DNA from: Gemmatimonadaceae bacterium
GTDB taxonomy: Bacteria; Gemmatimonadota; Gemmatimonadetes; Gemmatimonadales; Gemmatimonadaceae
Assembly (NCBI GenBank): GCA_025362635.1
Contig: JANYFO010000239.1
Coordinates: 1 to 33,854, forward strand
DNA length: 33,854 nucleotides
Direction of reading: 5' to 3'
Shown: one piece after another, positions 1 through 8,304 of the stretch
Numbering within the stretch: position 1 is the stretch's first letter
How the letters are laid out: each line of letters begins with the position of its first letter
Translations under genes and position numbers: made by a program
The notes under the pieces: generated by a model
Told to the model about the DNA's origin: nothing
Seen by the model: the letters and a program-made list of their open reading frames with translations, nothing else
Database searches by the model: none

Positions 1-442
1 AGCCCCAATTCACGCCGATGCGCACGGGTTTGTCGTGATCGATCGCCGCCTGCACGATGGTGGTGAAATTCGCATCGCGATGCTTCGAACCTACGTTGCC
101 CGGATTGATGCGATACTTGTCGAGTGTTGCCGCGCACGCGGGATACTTCGTGAGTAACAAATGTCCGTTGTAATGAAAATCTCCAATAAGTGGGACATCG
201 AGTCCGCGATCATTTAATCGTTGTCGAATTTCCGGCACCGCTTGCGCCGCCGCATCGTTGTTCACGGTGATGCGCACCATTTGCGACCCGGCTTCAAATA
301 ATTCTGCCACCTGATGTGCGGTCGAAGCGGCATCAGCCGTATCGGTGTTCGTCATTGACTGCACCACGATTGGCGTAGCGGAGCCAACAGGAACGCCGCG
401 CACCAGCACGGTAGAAGTGGATCGACGGAGGCTTGCGGACAC
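1..442 (-). CDS. ispG: 4-hydroxy-3-methylbut-2-en-1-yl diphosphate synthase (IspG/GcpE), N-terminal part, runs off the left edge
   Basis: Minus-strand reading gives (GTG)[39 protein letters not shown]...[40 protein letters not shown]...[12 protein letters not shown]...PVRIGVNWG, which are IspG signatures. Not in the ORF track because the gene is truncated; GTG start at 442..440 is inferred. Confidence 0.9.
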   Translation of the reverse strand, partial: MSASLRRSTSTVLVRGVPVGSATPIVVQSMTNTDTADAASTAHQVAELFEAGSQMVRITVNNDAAAQAVPEIRQRLNDRGLDVPLIGDFHYNGHLLLTKYPACAATLDKYRINPGNVGSKHRDANFTTIVQAAIDHDKPVRIGVNWG

Positions 443-522
443 GATGAACCTTGAGGCGGTGGAGGGACGTAGTGGTGTGACGTAAGGTAGCGAGACTAGG
501 TGCGTCACCCCAACTTCCAACC

Positions 523-1008
523 ATGTCCGATTCTTCTATTCCACCGCGTTCTGATCGCGATCATCGGCTTGATGAGACCATCGAGTCCGCTGCGATGCCT
601 GCCAATGAGTTGTCTGCGCTGCCGAAGAAGTCATTCGCGCGACGGCACTGGGGCAAGGTGACGCTGCTAATTCTTGTCGGCCTTCCCGCCATCAGTTTTG
701 CGATTTGGACGGCGGTCGCGTTGAACTGGAGCTATTCAGACGGCAAGCGCGACGGTTACGTGCAGAAAATGTCGCGCAAAGGCTGGCTCTGCAAAACGTG
801 GGAAGGCACGCTTTATACGGGTATCGCCAAGAGCTTTCAGTCCGACAGTTTTCAGTTCACCGTGCGCAGCGATTCCATCGCAAACGTGATTCAGTCAATG
901 CCCGGCAAAAAAGTTGCAGTGGATTACCAGCAGCATGTCGGAATTCCGTCGTCGTGCTTTGGGGATACCCAATATTTCGTTATAGGAGTCCGCGCCATAC
1001 CGGATTAG
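523..1008 (+). CDS. conserved hypothetical protein with one N-terminal transmembrane helix
   Basis: 161-aa ORF with hydrophobic segment [22 protein letters not shown] followed by a soluble domain. Confidence 0.7.
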   Translation: MSDSSIPPRSDRDHRLDETIESAAMPANELSALPKKSFARRHWGKVTLLILVGLPAISFAIWTAVALNWSYSDGKRDGYVQKMSRKGWLCKTWEGTLYTGIAKSFQSDSFQFTVRSDSIANVIQSMPGKKVAVDYQQHVGIPSSCFGDTQYFVIGVRAIPD

Positions 1009-1042
1009 CCGGAAGCGGACTCATCTACCCGTGGAGGGTTTG

Positions 1043-1594
1043 ATGTTTCGTTCGCTTCGTACGCTATCCGTCGCTGTATTGGTTGTGGTGCCAACCGTTT
1101 TGGCCGCACAGCAGAACACGCGTTCCATTCAAATCGGTGCCAGCGGCGGTTTGTCATTGCCCATGGGATCGTTGGGCGATGGGGCAAAATCCGGCTATGT
1201 CATCGCCGGACACCTGTATTACCAGCCGTCTGGTTTCAAGTCACTCGGTTACCGCGCAGACGTAAGTCTTGATAAGTGGAGTTCGAAGGTGGCGGGTATC
1301 GATTTGCGCAGCCTCGGTGTTGTAGCAAATGCGATTTATCATCTGCCGAGTAGCACCGCTTCTACCGTGCATCCGTACGTACTGGGCGGCGTTGGCATGT
1401 TTAACAGCAAGAGTTCCGGCCAGAACCTTGGCGTTACGTATTCGTCAACCAATACTGATGTTGGGGTGCAGGTTGGCGGCGGCATCGACTTCGCGTTGTC
1501 GGGCTTTTCCACGTTCGTGGAAGCGAAATATGTGAACGTGTTCTCGAGCGGCGGTACCAAATGGATTCCCATCTCGTTTGGTGTTCGCTTCTAG
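1043..1594 (+). CDS. small outer-membrane beta-barrel protein
   Basis: Signal peptide MFRSLRTLSVAVLVVVPTVLAAQ, Gly/aromatic alternating strands, C-terminal ...IPISFGVRF. The track ORF starts at 1031, but the Met at 1043 fits the signal peptide better. Confidence 0.75.
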   Translation: MFRSLRTLSVAVLVVVPTVLAAQQNTRSIQIGASGGLSLPMGSLGDGAKSGYVIAGHLYYQPSGFKSLGYRADVSLDKWSSKVAGIDLRSLGVVANAIYHLPSSTASTVHPYVLGGVGMFNSKSSGQNLGVTYSSTNTDVGVQVGGGIDFALSGFSTFVEAKYVNVFSSGGTKWIPISFGVRF

Positions 1595-1729
1595 CGTTGG
1601 ATCGAGAACAAGAGCACGTTCAGCTGTAAGCTCTTGACTTACGCTTGGGTTGCCGCACTTTTGTGACATGAGGCGGGACGTCCCAACGTTCCGGTATCTC
1701 CTCGGCTCAAAACTATTTCCGGAGTGTGT

Positions 1730-2140
1730 ATGCGCCGTCAGATTTTTGCGATCATTGTAGCGTCGGGTGTTCTGCTCTCCGGATGTTATCATGCCGTCAT
1801 CGACACGGGACGCGCCAGCGTGGGTGAACCAATTGTCACGCCATGGGCCCACGCGTTCATTTACGGTTTGGTACCACCAGCACTGACCGAGACCGCGAAA
1901 AAATGTCCGAGCGGCGTCGCGAAGGTGGAAACACAGCAGTCATTTTTGAATGGTCTCGCCGCTGCGATCACGGCAGGCATCTATACGCCGATGACTATTT
2001 CGTACACGTGCGCCAAGATGGGTGCAGAGTTGCCGACCACCAAGACAATCCGCGCGCAAGAGATGGGAGACCAGGCCGCGATGCAGGCGGCAGTTGAACT
2101 TTCTCGCAAGTCGGGTGCGGCCGTGCTCGTGCAGTTTTAG
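1730..2140 (+). CDS. Bor/Iss-family lipoprotein
   Basis: Lipobox ..VLLSGC and the Bor-family signature KVETQQSFLNGLAAAITAGIYTPMTISYTCAK. GGAG at 1721-1724 precedes ATG 1730; the track start is the GTG at 1724. Confidence 0.8.
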   Translation: MRRQIFAIIVASGVLLSGCYHAVIDTGRASVGEPIVTPWAHAFIYGLVPPALTETAKKCPSGVAKVETQQSFLNGLAAAITAGIYTPMTISYTCAKMGAELPTTKTIRAQEMGDQAAMQAAVELSRKSGAAVLVQF

Positions 2141-2159
2141 CACGTCGAATCGAAATACC

Positions 2160-2197
2160 CGTCAGCCGTTACCGTTACGGTAGCGGCTGACGTTTTT
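2160..2197 (+). terminator. rho-independent terminator
   Basis: CGTCAGCCGTTACCG-tta-CGGTAGCGGCTGACG (15-bp stem, one G-U pair) followed by TTTTT. Confidence 0.9.
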
Positions 2198-2216
2198 CGC
2201 TAATGCATATTTAAGA

Positions 2217-3512
2217 ATGACGTTTTCGAAATCATCCTCGCCCGTCGTCATCGTCGGCGCGGGCATCGCTGGGTTAGTGTGTGCGATCGAGATACATCGC
2301 GCTGGACGACCGGTGGTGGTACTCGAGGCAGCATCGGATGTTGGTGGACGGGTACGGTCATCCGTTGTCGATGGCTTTGTGTTAGATCATGGCTTCCAGG
2401 TGCTCTTCACCGCCTACCCCACGTTATCCGCCTATCTTGATTTAGACGCACTTGCACTGCGCCGTTTTCTCCCAGCGGCGCGCATCGTGCGCGATGGTCG
2501 GGTGTCACTCATTGGCGACGCGTTGCGCGATCCAACGCTGCTCTTCGATACCATTTTTGCGCGCGCCGTGTCGATCAGCGACAAGTTGCGATTGCTTGCG
2601 CTTCGCCGCTTCGCCCAGCAGCTCAGTATCGACGATTGTTTCGCTGCTCGTTTCGCGAATGTGTCGACGCGCGCGTTTCTCGAGTCTCGTGGCTTCGCAT
2701 CGCCCGTGATCGATGGATTTTTTGCTCCATTCTACGGCGGCATTCTGCTGGATCGTACGTTGGCGACGACCGCATCGATTCTTCTGTTTACGTTCAAGAT
2801 GCTGGGTGCGGGAGATACCGCAGTTCCCGCGCGCGGAATGGGCGCCATTGCGGCACAACTGGCGGCGCAATTACCGCGCGATGCGGTGCGTGTGGGTGTT
2901 GCGGTGCGTGCACTTAACGTGGAAAGCGGTCGTGTGTGTGGTGTCAGTCTGGACGATGGCAGTCGATTCGACGCGTGTGACGTGGTGCTTGCAACTGACC
3001 CACCGGCAGCGGCCGTCCTCGCGCATACAGCAAATTTGGCGCTTGCTGTTCCGGCCGGCGCCCTCGGATGCACGACCGTGTACTACACGGCGGAGCGGAC
3101 ACCGTTGCCCGGAAAGGCGCTGTGGCTCAACGCTGATGTGCACGCGGTGATTGGCCATGTCGTCACGATCAGTGACGTTGCGCCGGAGTACAGTGACGGA
3201 CGCCCGCTCATCGCGGCGACGGCGGTAGGCACGCCAGCGACGTTGCCGGACGATGCGTTGGATGTAGCGGCGCGTTGCGAAATTGCGGCGATGGCGGCGG
3301 TCGCTGGAGACAGTGTTGCTACAACGCTGACACGTCTGGCAATTTGGCGGGTACCATACGCGCAGTTTGCCCAACCACCGGGTTGGCGAAATACACCTCC
3401 CACCGTCGCCTGCGGCATTCCAGGCCTTTGGCGCGCAAGCGAAGTGTTGCATTCGAGTTCTCTTGAAGGTGCAGCGCGCGGTGGCCAGATGGCCGCGCGT
3501 GCGTTGCTTTAA
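2217..3512 (+). CDS. FAD-dependent oxidoreductase (amine oxidase / phytoene desaturase-like)
   Basis: N-terminal dinucleotide-binding motif VVIVGAGIAGLVCAIEIHRAGRPVVVLEAASDVGGRVRS; C-terminal GLWRASEVLHSSSLEGAARGGQMAA. Confidence 0.9.
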   Translation: MTFSKSSSPVVIVGAGIAGLVCAIEIHRAGRPVVVLEAASDVGGRVRSSVVDGFVLDHGFQVLFTAYPTLSAYLDLDALALRRFLPAARIVRDGRVSLIGDALRDPTLLFDTIFARAVSISDKLRLLALRRFAQQLSIDDCFAARFANVSTRAFLESRGFASPVIDGFFAPFYGGILLDRTLATTASILLFTFKMLGAGDTAVPARGMGAIAAQLAAQLPRDAVRVGVAVRALNVESGRVCGVSLDDGSRFDACDVVLATDPPAAAVLAHTANLALAVPAGALGCTTVYYTAERTPLPGKALWLNADVHAVIGHVVTISDVAPEYSDGRPLIAATAVGTPATLPDDALDVAARCEIAAMAAVAGDSVATTLTRLAIWRVPYAQFAQPPGWRNTPPTVACGIPGLWRASEVLHSSSLEGAARGGQMAARALL

Positions 3513-3531
3513 CCACAACAATTCTGCGACC

Positions 3532-4128
3532 ATGCGACGACTTACTTGCGCCACGGCGCTTTCCTGCCTCCTCTCGCTCTCGCTGTATTCGCAGTCGCTG
3601 CATGCGCAGACACGCGCACTCAACGCTGATACGATGGTCAGTCCTTCGCACATTTTGTCCGTCAATCCGTTCGTGCTGCTCTTTGGAAATTTCTCGGGCG
3701 AGTATGAGCAACGAGTCCAGTCAACGTTCTCGGTCGCGGTGGCCGGATCCTATGTAAATTTCGATAGCGATCGCTACACGAATATCGACCTGAAGGCGCG
3801 TCTGTATCCCAACGAGGTGGCGTTGCGAGGATTCGGATTTGCTGCCTCCGTAGGCGCGACCGCAATTCGAGCGCACACATCCGATTGCTATTTGTATGAT
3901 CCCGCTGTCGGTAGTAACGGACCATGCACAAATAGGAACAAGACATTCTCGTCACCATCCGTCGCACTTGAGTTGCAATATCAGTGGCTCCTCGGTTCGC
4001 GCCGTCGCACCGCCATTACACTCGGCGGGGGACTCAAACGTTTTCTTGGGTCGAGCGGTGATTTTACGTTAGCCCGTGTGTCGCGCTTCCTGCCGACGTT
4101 TCGTTCAACCATCGGGTACGCGTTTTAG
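3532..4128 (+). CDS. outer-membrane beta-barrel-like secreted protein
   Basis: Signal peptide MRRLTCATALSCLLSLSLYSQSLHAQ; barrel-like strands, C-terminal ...STIGYAF. The track ORF extends upstream into the preceding gene; start moved to ATG 3532. Confidence 0.7.
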   Translation: MRRLTCATALSCLLSLSLYSQSLHAQTRALNADTMVSPSHILSVNPFVLLFGNFSGEYEQRVQSTFSVAVAGSYVNFDSDRYTNIDLKARLYPNEVALRGFGFAASVGATAIRAHTSDCYLYDPAVGSNGPCTNRNKTFSSPSVALELQYQWLLGSRRRTAITLGGGLKRFLGSSGDFTLARVSRFLPTFRSTIGYAF

Positions 4129-4187
4129 GCTGTTGTCTTCTACCGACAATACGCGGGCGCTGCGTTTCACAAGCGGCAAACGGCTTC

Positions 4188-4817
4188 CTATACGGCAAGC
4201 ATAAACATTCGTACTTCCGGCGGCAGACTGACCGGGACAACAATGAGTTTCCCTTTCTCGCGAATTGATGAAATGGTCCGGGCAATTCCAACTACCTTTT
4301 CGTCCATCCGATATTGAAAAGCACGCTCAAAAAAACGAGGTGGCCGCTTGGATCTCAACGTACCATATCCAGCAACTTCAAACTCGTGCTGACCACGCCA
4401 GCTCGTTTGCGTGTACTTGGCAATGATTCCCTCGCCAAGAGACGTTCGTAGAATGGCGGTTCGATTCCAAGTGAGAGGAAAATCAACTGCGAATGTCTCT
4501 TGTCCTACTTTGATGGTTCGCTGTCTTGTTGCAGTTCGGCTAAATGCGTAACCAAGAATCTGATTTTGAGAATCTCTTACCACCAGACATACGCTGGTTG
4601 CTGAAGCATCCTGGGGGATAGCGAAAAGCATTTCAGATTTTTTCAAGTTGAATTTTTCAGCTTGCGCTGCAATGGTTTCCCATATTTGATCAGCCGTCAC
4701 GAGAAAATTTTCTTGTAAGAAAGATTTTCGATTGTTTAGGAGCATGTAGACTAGGCATCCGAAGCCCACAACCACGGCAAGCAAAAGGAAACCGAGGCTC
4801 GATTCGTTAACCGTCAT
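4188..4817 (-). CDS. hypothetical membrane-anchored protein, possibly tubby-C-terminal/LURP-one-like
   Basis: 209-aa ORF with N-terminal TM segment LLLAVVVGFGCLVYMLL; C-terminal pattern VVPVSLPPEVRMFMLAV. Fold assignment is by impression only. Confidence 0.65.
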   Translation of the reverse strand: MTVNESSLGFLLLAVVVGFGCLVYMLLNNRKSFLQENFLVTADQIWETIAAQAEKFNLKKSEMLFAIPQDASATSVCLVVRDSQNQILGYAFSRTATRQRTIKVGQETFAVDFPLTWNRTAILRTSLGEGIIAKYTQTSWRGQHEFEVAGYGTLRSKRPPRFFERAFQYRMDEKVVGIARTISSIREKGKLIVVPVSLPPEVRMFMLAV

Positions 4818-4881
4818 TTTTCAGTGCGTCCGGTTAGAAGTTGAAGCATGATGGTGGGGCAACTCTCGACAATAGCACGTG

Positions 4882-4922
4882 AAAAACGGGAGGACGACGC
4901 ATCGCGTCGTCCTCCCGTTTAT
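4882..4922. terminator. bidirectional rho-independent terminator
   Basis: Perfect 17-bp inverted repeat AAACGGGAGGACGACGC-atc-GCGTCGTCCTCCCGTTT with A-rich left flank and T-rich right end; lies just beyond the stop of the minus-strand OMP gene. Confidence 0.9.
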
Positions 4923-4939
4923 TGCAGCAACAGAAACTA

Positions 4940-5479
4940 CTACTTCATTTTAAACGTCACACCGAGGTTCAACGTCGCGGCACCAGCGCCGACGTCGGCA
5001 TACGCTGCTACGCTTGGCGTGAAGAAGTAACGACCACCGGCGCGGCCGATAAAGTAAATCGCGCTGTTCCCGCACAAATTGGCCGTAATGCCGATTCCAG
5101 AGTACGAGCAGTTGATGATCTGGTAGCCCAACCCAGCGCCGATAAACGGATCGAACTTCGTATTCTCGAGCTTAAAGTGATAGTTCATCGTTGCGCCGAT
5201 CGGAATATACTTAAAGCTGTAGTTACTTCCGCTGGAATACGAGTAGTAATCAGCGCTCACGCCAATGCCAAGCAGGCCATTACCGAGATCGGGAAGCACC
5301 TTAAAAATGTGCTCAAAGCGACCGCCAAACGAAGCGCTAGCCGAACCAAGATTACCAATACCAACAACCACACCCACATCGGTGTATCCCTTGCTCACCT
5401 GCGCGGACACCTGCGCCGCCGATGCGGCGACCACAACAGCAGCGACGGCTACTGAACCAACAATTTTTTTCAGCATCAT
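4940..5479 (-). CDS. outer-membrane beta-barrel protein
   Basis: Signal peptide MMLKKIVGSVAVAAVVVAASAAQVSAQ; Gly-rich barrel strands, C-terminal LNLGVTFKMK. The track ORF begins at 5668; start moved to the Met preceding the signal peptide. Confidence 0.8.
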   Translation of the reverse strand: MMLKKIVGSVAVAAVVVAASAAQVSAQVSKGYTDVGVVVGIGNLGSASASFGGRFEHIFKVLPDLGNGLLGIGVSADYYSYSSGSNYSFKYIPIGATMNYHFKLENTKFDPFIGAGLGYQIINCSYSGIGITANLCGNSAIYFIGRAGGRYFFTPSVAAYADVGAGAATLNLGVTFKMK

Positions 5480-5651
5480 GCGTTCCTCAGACAACGGGTA
5501 AGCGAGCATCGTGCGTCGCGTCAGCAACAAATCACGCGACGTGGTAAAGCCCAGTGAAATTGAGCGTGTGTCAAACTGGTCCGCGAGACTTAATGCCCAT
5601 CGCGGATTTCCCGCAAGACGTCCGTGACGTGCAACCTCGTACAGTCCCTCA

Positions 5652-6311
5652 CTACTTCGACAAACCAAGTAGCGTCCCTAACATCGATACGTGTGCAACC
5701 ACGGCGTTTGCCCCCGCGGACTTAAGTCGTGACGCAGAAATGAGATCAGCGTATCCGATGACGGTCATTCCCGCTGCACGCGCTCCCTGCACCCCTAACG
5801 GACTGTCTTCCACCACGACACAATCGGACGCACGTACGCCCATCGCCTCAGCTGCGTGCAAGAAGAGGTCCGGGGCTGGTTTGGGATGCATAACATCGTC
5901 GGACGAAAAACGACGACCTTCAAAGCGCGCAAGCAATCCCGTAGCGCCAAGCGAAACGCGCATCTTGTCGTGCTCGCCATTGGACGCAACACAGTACGGG
6001 ACGTGTGCGCCGTCCAAGTCGTCAAGCAACGCAATGATGCCATCGACGGGTTGCACCTCGCGCGCTAATGCCTCCCGCGTTAACGCGTGATAGCGTTCGA
6101 TCAAATCGTCCGGCGGCGCAAACCCCAAACGTTCGGTCACAATCTCCTTGCAGCGCGCCATCGAGTGGCCGATAAACGTCTCCGCCATCTCGTTGAGCGT
6201 GAGGTGCAGACCAAGTTCAGCGAGCAAGCCGGCAAACACGCGACTGGATATTCGCTCGCTGTCCACGAGCACTCCGTCGCAATCGAAGATGACAAGCGAA
6301 ACCGGGCTCAC
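5652..6311 (-). CDS. HAD-superfamily hydrolase (beta-phosphoglucomutase-like)
   Basis: MSPVSLVIFDCDGVLVDSERIS (motif I), VASNGEHDKM (motif II), DVMHPKPAPDLFLHAAE (motif III), VVVEDSPLGVQGARAAGM (motif IV). 4-nt overlap with argH. Confidence 0.9.
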   Translation of the reverse strand: MSPVSLVIFDCDGVLVDSERISSRVFAGLLAELGLHLTLNEMAETFIGHSMARCKEIVTERLGFAPPDDLIERYHALTREALAREVQPVDGIIALLDDLDGAHVPYCVASNGEHDKMRVSLGATGLLARFEGRRFSSDDVMHPKPAPDLFLHAAEAMGVRASDCVVVEDSPLGVQGARAAGMTVIGYADLISASRLKSAGANAVVAHVSMLGTLLGLSK

Positions 6312-7693
6312 ATGGCCTGCAGACTCTGGCGCGCCTGCACAAGCTGCGCCGCAACGGCGTTGGGCCCCGTACCGCCCGCGATGTCCCGCGCCGCAATGGA
6401 TGCTTCGGCACTAAGCGCCGCACGCGCGTCTTCGCCAAACAACGCATGCGCCGCCGCAAAACGTGCAGCCGGCAATGCATCAAGTTCGATTCCCCCTTCT
6501 TCCGCCGCGCGCACCAGGACACCGACGGCGCCGTGCGCTTCGCGAAACGTCGCCCCACGGCGAACGAGATAGTCGGCCAAGTCAGTCGCCATCATCGCGC
6601 TCGACACAGCCGCACGCATCCGCTTGGTATCAAACCGCAACTCCGCCACTGCACCGGCAACGGCCGGCAGGACGAGCAGCAACATGTCGATCGCATTAAA
6701 CATCGCACGCTTGTCATCCTGCAAATCCTTGCTGTAGCCACTGGGCAACCCTTTGATCGCGCCCATGAGTGAAACGAGATCGCCAAGCACACGTGCGCCG
6801 GACCCACGCGCGAGTTCGAAAACATCGGGATTGCGTTTCTGCGGCATCATGCTCGATCCTGTCGAGAAACCGTCACCGAATTTGACGAAACCAAATTCGC
6901 TGGAGCCGTACACGATCATGTCTTCGGCCAAACGCGAGCAGTGCGCGGCAATCATGGCGCAGGCGAACAGCGTTTCGGCGACGAAGTCACGATCGCCGGT
7001 AGCGTCGATGCTGTTCGCTGAGATTGATGCGAATCCAAGCGACTCGCGCAACGACTCGCGCGACACGGGAAAGGCGCTTCCGGCAATCGCGCCTGAGCCC
7101 AACGGCAGCACGCCGGCACATCGTGCGGCGGCGGCGAGGCGCGTGCGATCACGCGTGAGCGGCCAAAAGTGTGCGAGCAACCAATGCGTGCCGCTCACCG
7201 GCTGCGCGCGTTGCAAATGAGTGTATGCCGGCAAAATCGCGTCGACAAGCGTCTCTGCCTGTGTAAGCAAGGCTGTTTGGAGCACTCGCACGGCGTCGTC
7301 GAGCTGGTGACACGCCTCCATCGTCCAAAGCCGCGATGCGGTTGCCACCTGGTCATTGCGTGAGCGGCCGGTGTGCAACTTGGAGGCGACCGATCCCGCC
7401 TCTTCGTGCAACAGTCGATCGATCATCGTATGTATGTCCTCATCCGTCGCAACGGGCAGCGCGCCCTCGGCAAGCCGTGCACTCACGCGATCAAGTCCGT
7501 GCTGCAGCGCGGCGCTTTCGGCAATCGTCAGCACGCCGCCCTCGCCGAGCGCGCGCGCCCATGCTTTCGACAGGCGTACGTCGTGTGGCCAGAGTCGAAA
7601 GTCAGTGCCAATTGAACGGTTGAGCGCGTCGAGCAGAGGCGACGGGCCGCCGGCAAAGCGCCCACCCCAAAGTTTATGCGTATCTGTGCTCAT
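6308..7693 (-). CDS. argH: argininosuccinate lyase
   Basis: N-terminus KLWGGRFAGGPSPLLDALNRSI; fumarase/ASL signature GSSMMPQKRNPDVFE. Confidence 0.97.
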   Translation of the reverse strand: MSTDTHKLWGGRFAGGPSPLLDALNRSIGTDFRLWPHDVRLSKAWARALGEGGVLTIAESAALQHGLDRVSARLAEGALPVATDEDIHTMIDRLLHEEAGSVASKLHTGRSRNDQVATASRLWTMEACHQLDDAVRVLQTALLTQAETLVDAILPAYTHLQRAQPVSGTHWLLAHFWPLTRDRTRLAAAARCAGVLPLGSGAIAGSAFPVSRESLRESLGFASISANSIDATGDRDFVAETLFACAMIAAHCSRLAEDMIVYGSSEFGFVKFGDGFSTGSSMMPQKRNPDVFELARGSGARVLGDLVSLMGAIKGLPSGYSKDLQDDKRAMFNAIDMLLLVLPAVAGAVAELRFDTKRMRAAVSSAMMATDLADYLVRRGATFREAHGAVGVLVRAAEEGGIELDALPAARFAAAHALFGEDARAALSAEASIAARDIAGGTGPNAVAAQLVQARQSLQAM

Positions 7694-7700
7694 CTCGAAG

Positions 7701-7729
7701 TATGCAAAAGTATGCAGTCGGCCTGCATA
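7701..7729. promoter_or_regulatory. putative ArgR operator upstream of argH
   Basis: tATGCA-AAAGT-ATGCA-GTCGGCC-TGCATa: same element and spacing as in the argR/argC region. Confidence 0.7.
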
Positions 7730-7780
7730 AAATGTTCAGGACCAAGGTCGCGCAGAATCACGCCGTCCCACGGAAGAAAA

Positions 7781-8242
7781 TTAAGCACGGAGATAGTCTT
7801 GTAGACGGCGGAGTGCGCGTTCGCGTCCAGCCACGGAGCGGCAGATGATGAGCACCGTATTGTCGCCGGCAATGGTGCCGGCAATATCAGGCCACGCTGC
7901 GTAATCGAGCGCTTCGGCCACGGGTTGTGCCCCCGAGGCGACGGTGCGGACGACGATCATCACCTGGACAGCCTCTACGCCAACGATGAATTGCGGGAGC
8001 ATGGCTTCAAGCCGTCGCGCGTCGCCGTCGCTGCTGGCCGACTCGGAAAACGTGTAGCGCGCCCGTCCCTTGTCGTCTGGGATCCGCGCCAAGCGGAGTT
8101 CGCGCAAGTCACGGGAGAGCGTCGATTGCGTCACGTCCCAGCCGCGTTTCGTGAGCTGTCGCCGCAACTCTTCTTGGCTGGCGACACGTTTCGCGGTGAC
8201 GATCTCGCGAATGGCGTTGTGTCGATCGATTTTATCGGTCAC
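7781..8242 (-). CDS. argR: arginine repressor
   Basis: DKIDRHNAIREIVTAKRVASQEELRRQLTKRGWDVTQSTLSRDLRELRLARI (ArgR N-terminal wHTH), C-terminal oligomerisation domain. The track start at 8290 lies inside the operator palindrome; GTG 8242 (VTDKIDR) is more likely. Confidence 0.9.
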   Translation of the reverse strand: MTDKIDRHNAIREIVTAKRVASQEELRRQLTKRGWDVTQSTLSRDLRELRLARIPDDKGRARYTFSESASSDGDARRLEAMLPQFIVGVEAVQVMIVVRTVASGAQPVAEALDYAAWPDIAGTIAGDNTVLIICRSVAGRERALRRLQDYLRA

Positions 8243-8260
8243 GCGATGTTCTCCGTAGTA

Positions 8261-8289
8261 TTGACAGCAGCTGAATGCAAAATTATGCA
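8261..8289 (+). promoter_or_regulatory. candidate sigma70-type promoter for argCBD
   Basis: TTGACA at 8261-8266, then a 17-nt spacer to TATGCA at 8284-8289 (weak -10), placing the transcription start near 8296. Confidence 0.4.
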
Positions 8290-8304
8290 TTCAGTGTGCA
8301 TAAT
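8272..8304. promoter_or_regulatory. putative ArgR operator in the divergent argR/argC region
   Basis: ATGCA-AAATT-ATGCA-TTCAGTG-TGCAT; also the inverted repeats TGAATGCA/TGCATTCA (8272-8279/8286-8293) and ATTATGCA/TGCATAAT (8282-8289/8297-8304). Confidence 0.75.

Noticed and set aside
477-508. GTGACG...CGTCAC inverted repeat between ispG and the 523 ORF
   Set aside because: Only 6-bp arms with a 20-nt spacer; too weak without conservation evidence.
2871-3665. 264-aa minus-strand ORF
   Set aside because: Shadow of the FAD oxidoreductase and the following OMP gene; Arg/Cys-rich with no recognisable motif.
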